A stretch of 16,108 nt of DNA from the NCBI GenBank assembly GCA_036660615.1, contig JAVXAG010000036.1:1-16108 (forward strand), written 5' to 3'. Below the pieces are notes generated by a model, which saw only the letters and a program-made list of their open reading frames with translations, had not been told where the DNA came from and searched no databases. The position numbers and the translations under genes are program-made. This DNA is from JAVXAG01 sp036660615. GTDB taxonomy: Bacteria; Bacillota; Clostridia; Peptostreptococcales; Anaerovoracaceae. This document shows positions 13,532-16,108 of the stretch, piece by piece. Every line of letters starts with the position of its first letter. Positions within the stretch are counted from its first letter, which is position 1.

Positions 13532-15835
13532 ATGAACAAACGAAGAATTTTATTAACAACCGTTGTAACTACATTAATATTAGCCGCCACTTGCGTACTT
13601 GGATTTGCTGATGCAAAGGTCGATAATACTACATATACCCACGATAGCAAATTTAGCAATTGTATAATAATCGATGGTGTCGACGTTTCATATGCACAAG
13701 GGGGATCCGTTGATTGGGCAAAAGTAAAACGCTCAGGAATGGATTACGCATTTATCAGAGTTGGCGCTCGTTCATACGGTGCTGGCGGAAGATTAATTGA
13801 AGACGATTTTTATAAGAGGAATATTGAAGAAGCACAAAAAAATGGCATTCAGGTCGGTATTTATTTTTATTCCCAAGCCATAAATAAATTTGAAGCTAGG
13901 ATCGAAGCAAACTACACTTTAAAACTTATTGCAGGCTATAACATAGATCTTCCTGTTGTTATGGACTATGAATTTGGTGGAGGCAGCAGTGGCAGACTTA
14001 AAGCCGCCAACTTGTCAAAATCCGAAATGACAGATAATGCTCTTACATTTATGCAAACAATTGAAGATGCTGGCTATAAATCCGCTTTCTACACATATCT
14101 AAACTTACTAAGAAACAATGTCTATTCAGGAACTATTAGCAGCAAATATCCAATTTGGTTAGCACAATACAATGATTATGCTTCCTTTGATGGAAACTAC
14201 CAAATCTGGCAATACACTTCCGGTGGTGATGTTTATGGTACTCCTGGCAGAACCGACTGTAATTTCTGGTATTTTGACCCAACTATAGTTACACCAGATA
14301 CAGCCACAACCAAATCCATTGCCAATTGTACGGCATCCGTAAATACAAATTCTTACACTTTTAATAAATTTCAAAAGAAACCCGGTGTAAACGTTTCCGA
14401 TGGTGGCATTCCACTTGTCGAAGGCGTTGACTATAAGCTTTTTTACATAGGAAATGTTATGGCAGGCACTGGTCGTGCAATGATAAAAGGTATGGGTAAA
14501 TATACTGATGTCCTGCTTGCTCCTTTTACAATCGAGCAGCAAGATTTTTCTAACGTAAGTATTACAGTCAATGATGCAACTTATACAGGCGCGCCAATTA
14601 CACCTACCGTAAAGGTTTCGTACACTGGCACACGTCAAAAGAAAAACATTGACTACACAGTAACCGCTTCTAACGATGGAAGTATTGGTACTGCTAGTGT
14701 AACTATAAATGGAATAAGAAATTTCAAGGGTTCTGTTACAAAAACCTTTACTATTAAAAAAGGTGAGCCTACTATAAAAACTGGCTATAACAGCTATACC
14801 AGAACTACGGCAAATAAGTATTTTACATTAAAAACTAAAACAGACAGTGATGGCGCTTTGACATATACTTCAAGTGACAATTCTGTTGTTAATGTAACCA
14901 GTGAAGGACGTGTCAATATCGTAGGTGCTGGTACTGCAATAATTACAATAAGAAGTGCTGCAACCGCAAGTTTTAATGAAGGTTTAAAAACAGTAACGGT
15001 TACGGTAAATCAAGCAGATGTAACCCCAACGCCACCTACTGAGCTACCAATGCCGTCCCTAACGGTTTCTCGTCTTTCCCACGAAAAGGATTATGATGAT
15101 GAACCTTTCAATGTTGGTGCAAAAACACAAAGTGATGGTATGATTTCGTATGTATCAAGTGATACAAATGTTGCCACTGTTTCAAATAATGGTACAGTAA
15201 CAATCCAAGGCCCTGGCCTTTCTGAAATAACTGTATCTACTCCACAGACAAAAAAATATTTGGCAGCAACGAAAAAAGTGAAAATAATCGTAAATGGCGG
15301 AGCTCAAACTATTGAGGGCGCCTCCTCATACTCCAAGACTTGCATCTCAAAGGACTTTAGTCTTGATGCCAAATCAAACTACAACACAAAGCTGACGTAT
15401 TTGTCCAGCGACGAAGACATTTTAACGATATCTGAAACAGGTATTGTTGACATTAAAGATACTGGCAAAGCAACTATCACAGTAACTGCTGCCGCTTCGG
15501 AATATTATGACGAAGTCCAAAAAATCATATCGGTTTCTGTAAGACCTCAAAAGCAAGTGATTAAGGTTTCGAACCCATACAAAAATGGTTTTCGTGTCTA
15601 CGTTGCTACTGACAAACACGCTTCTGGATATCAAATAAAATATTCCACCAGCAAGTCTTTCTCAAGTAATGTAGCCACAAAATATGTCAATGCACCAGCT
15701 TGTATATACCGAACTTACAAAGTAGCCCACCCTGGCAAAATGTACTATGCAAAAGTTAGGTCATACAAAATAGACCAAGATGGTAAAAAGATATACAGCC
15801 TTTACAGTACAGTAAAATCTATTAGAGCAAAATAA
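13532..15835 (+). CDS. secreted GH25 lysozyme with bacterial Ig-like repeats
   Basis: This 767-residue exported protein has a basic N-terminus, a hydrophobic stretch and an ADA cleavage site near residue 28. Residues about 46-250 form a GH25 muramidase domain: DGVDVSYAQG (D51), FIRVGARSYG, GIYFYSQA, and the catalytic DxE at D145-Y-E147 in VVMDYEF. It should cleave the peptidoglycan N-acetylmuramic acid linkage. Residues about 265-408 hold two related beta modules (each with G-V/I-DY and a G-A/T-...-I-G pattern). Residues about 411-671 hold three Big-2-type repeats, each with SSD...V/I...G.V.I...G...IT. A fibronectin-III-like module ends the protein (675-767). No LPXTG, choline-binding or SLH anchor is seen. 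I start at ATG 13532 after GGGAGAAAG; the alternative TTG at 13517 lies within that RBS. A terminator follows the stop. Confidence 0.92.
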   Translation: MNKRRILLTTVVTTLILAATCVLGFADAKVDNTTYTHDSKFSNCIIIDGVDVSYAQGGSVDWAKVKRSGMDYAFIRVGARSYGAGGRLIEDDFYKRNIEEAQKNGIQVGIYFYSQAINKFEARIEANYTLKLIAGYNIDLPVVMDYEFGGGSSGRLKAANLSKSEMTDNALTFMQTIEDAGYKSAFYTYLNLLRNNVYSGTISSKYPIWLAQYNDYASFDGNYQIWQYTSGGDVYGTPGRTDCNFWYFDPTIVTPDTATTKSIANCTASVNTNSYTFNKFQKKPGVNVSDGGIPLVEGVDYKLFYIGNVMAGTGRAMIKGMGKYTDVLLAPFTIEQQDFSNVSITVNDATYTGAPITPTVKVSYTGTRQKKNIDYTVTASNDGSIGTASVTINGIRNFKGSVTKTFTIKKGEPTIKTGYNSYTRTTANKYFTLKTKTDSDGALTYTSSDNSVVNVTSEGRVNIVGAGTAIITIRSAATASFNEGLKTVTVTVNQADVTPTPPTELPMPSLTVSRLSHEKDYDDEPFNVGAKTQSDGMISYVSSDTNVATVSNNGTVTIQGPGLSEITVSTPQTKKYLAATKKVKIIVNGGAQTIEGASSYSKTCISKDFSLDAKSNYNTKLTYLSSDEDILTISETGIVDIKDTGKATITVTAAASEYYDEVQKIISVSVRPQKQVIKVSNPYKNGFRVYVATDKHASGYQIKYSTSKSFSSNVATKYVNAPACIYRTYKVAHPGKMYYAKVRSYKIDQDGKKIYSLYSTVKSIRAK

Positions 15836-15839
15836 AATG

Positions 15840-15875
15840 AAAAAGCGGAGACAACCTATGTTGCTTCCGCTTTTT
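15840..15875. terminator. bidirectional intrinsic terminator after the lysozyme gene
   Basis: AAAAAGCGGA (15840-15849) pairs perfectly with TCCGCTTTTT (15866-15875), and inner CAAC/GTTG arms close a 4-base loop. T-runs on both strands let it serve the lysozyme gene and the convergent gene at the right edge. Confidence 0.9.
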
Positions 15876-15887
15876 ATATGTTATTGG

Positions 15888-16108
15888 TTATTTATTTATG
15901 CTGTAACTAATTTTTTCTTCTTGTATCTTTAGGACTTCTTCCTCTGGTATTTCAAGAAATCCAGCTATCTCAACTGGTGACATCTTACCAAGCATCTTTG
16001 CGATTATTTCAGCTTTTCCTTCAGCTTTTCCAATGGCAATTCCACGCTTTTCTCCACGTTTTTCTCCAAGTTTTTCGCTTTCCACTCGGGCTTCGTTTAA
16101 TTTTACTT
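15888..16108 (-). CDS. C-terminal end of an Rpn/PD-(D/E)XK-type putative transposase (5' end off window)
   Basis: The frame stays open from the TAA at 15888 to the right edge, so 73 codons of a larger gene are visible; a GTG at 16085 is probably internal. The tail is charged and repetitive (ESEKLGEKRGEKRG, then IGKAEGKAEIIAKML), followed by MSPVEIAGFLEIPEEEVLKIQEE. This matches the C-terminal region typical of Rpn-family recombination-promoting nucleases, which carry Glu/Lys/Gly repeats followed by a short helix-turn-helix-like segment. The nuclease domain itself would lie beyond the window, so the assignment rests on the tail alone. It could be intact or a remnant. Confidence 0.6.
   Translation of the reverse strand, partial: VKLNEARVESEKLGEKRGEKRGIAIGKAEGKAEIIAKMLGKMSPVEIAGFLEIPEEEVLKIQEEKISYSINK

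Noticed and set aside
14159..14638. Minus-strand frame of 159 codons inside the lysozyme gene
   Set aside because: It is antisense to a strongly supported GH25/Ig-like protein, has no RBS or homology I recognise, and has an odd Cys/Ile-rich composition.

Overview
The window looks like chromosomal DNA from a low-GC anaerobic Firmicute, most likely a clostridium of the Lachnospiraceae type. The reasons are the AT-rich composition, strong AGGAGG-type ribosome binding sites, an ECF sigma/anti-sigma pair of the kind common there, a DUF5685-DnaJ pair, and a large secreted lysozyme with bacterial Ig-like repeats. No rRNA, tRNA, CRISPR array or complete insertion sequence is visible. Gene density is normal and no stretch over 300 bases lacks a gene.

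Left region (1-5498, all minus strand). This is a self-contained inducible unit. A sigma-54 activator is followed by a near-perfect sigma-54 (-24/-12) promoter, an AGCS-family amino-acid:cation symporter, a CE4 polysaccharide-deacetylase-fold hydrolase and a second tightly coupled paralogue that runs off the left edge. The second paralogue has lost the Asp and both His of the metal site. The likely role is uptake and hydrolysis of an amide, imide or N-acyl amino-acid-like compound. The substrate cannot be named from sequence.

Middle (5568-9869). A divergently transcribed MFS transporter is followed by an unusual structured intergenic stretch. Then come a DUF554 membrane protein and a tocopherol-cyclase-like protein, both on the minus strand, and a plus-strand PLP enzyme of the D-cysteine desulfhydrase/ACC deaminase family.

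Right-middle (9871-13300). An ECF sigma factor and its membrane anti-sigma partner are translationally overlapped. They sit behind a promoter of the ECF class (TGCAAC-N16-CGTC), so the pair is probably autoregulated. A bidirectional terminator separates them from a convergent two-gene operon. That operon encodes a DUF5685 protein and a J-domain protein with a glutamine-rich linker, a TPR-like segment and a tail with nine cysteines.

Right end (13301-16108). A secreted GH25 lysozyme with Ig-like repeats ends at a hairpin terminator. Beyond it lies the C-terminal end of a gene running off the right edge, resembling the tail of Rpn/PD-(D/E)XK-type putative transposases.

The best candidate for something undescribed is the sigma-54-controlled symporter/paired-hydrolase operon at the left. 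The DUF5685/J-protein pair comes second.
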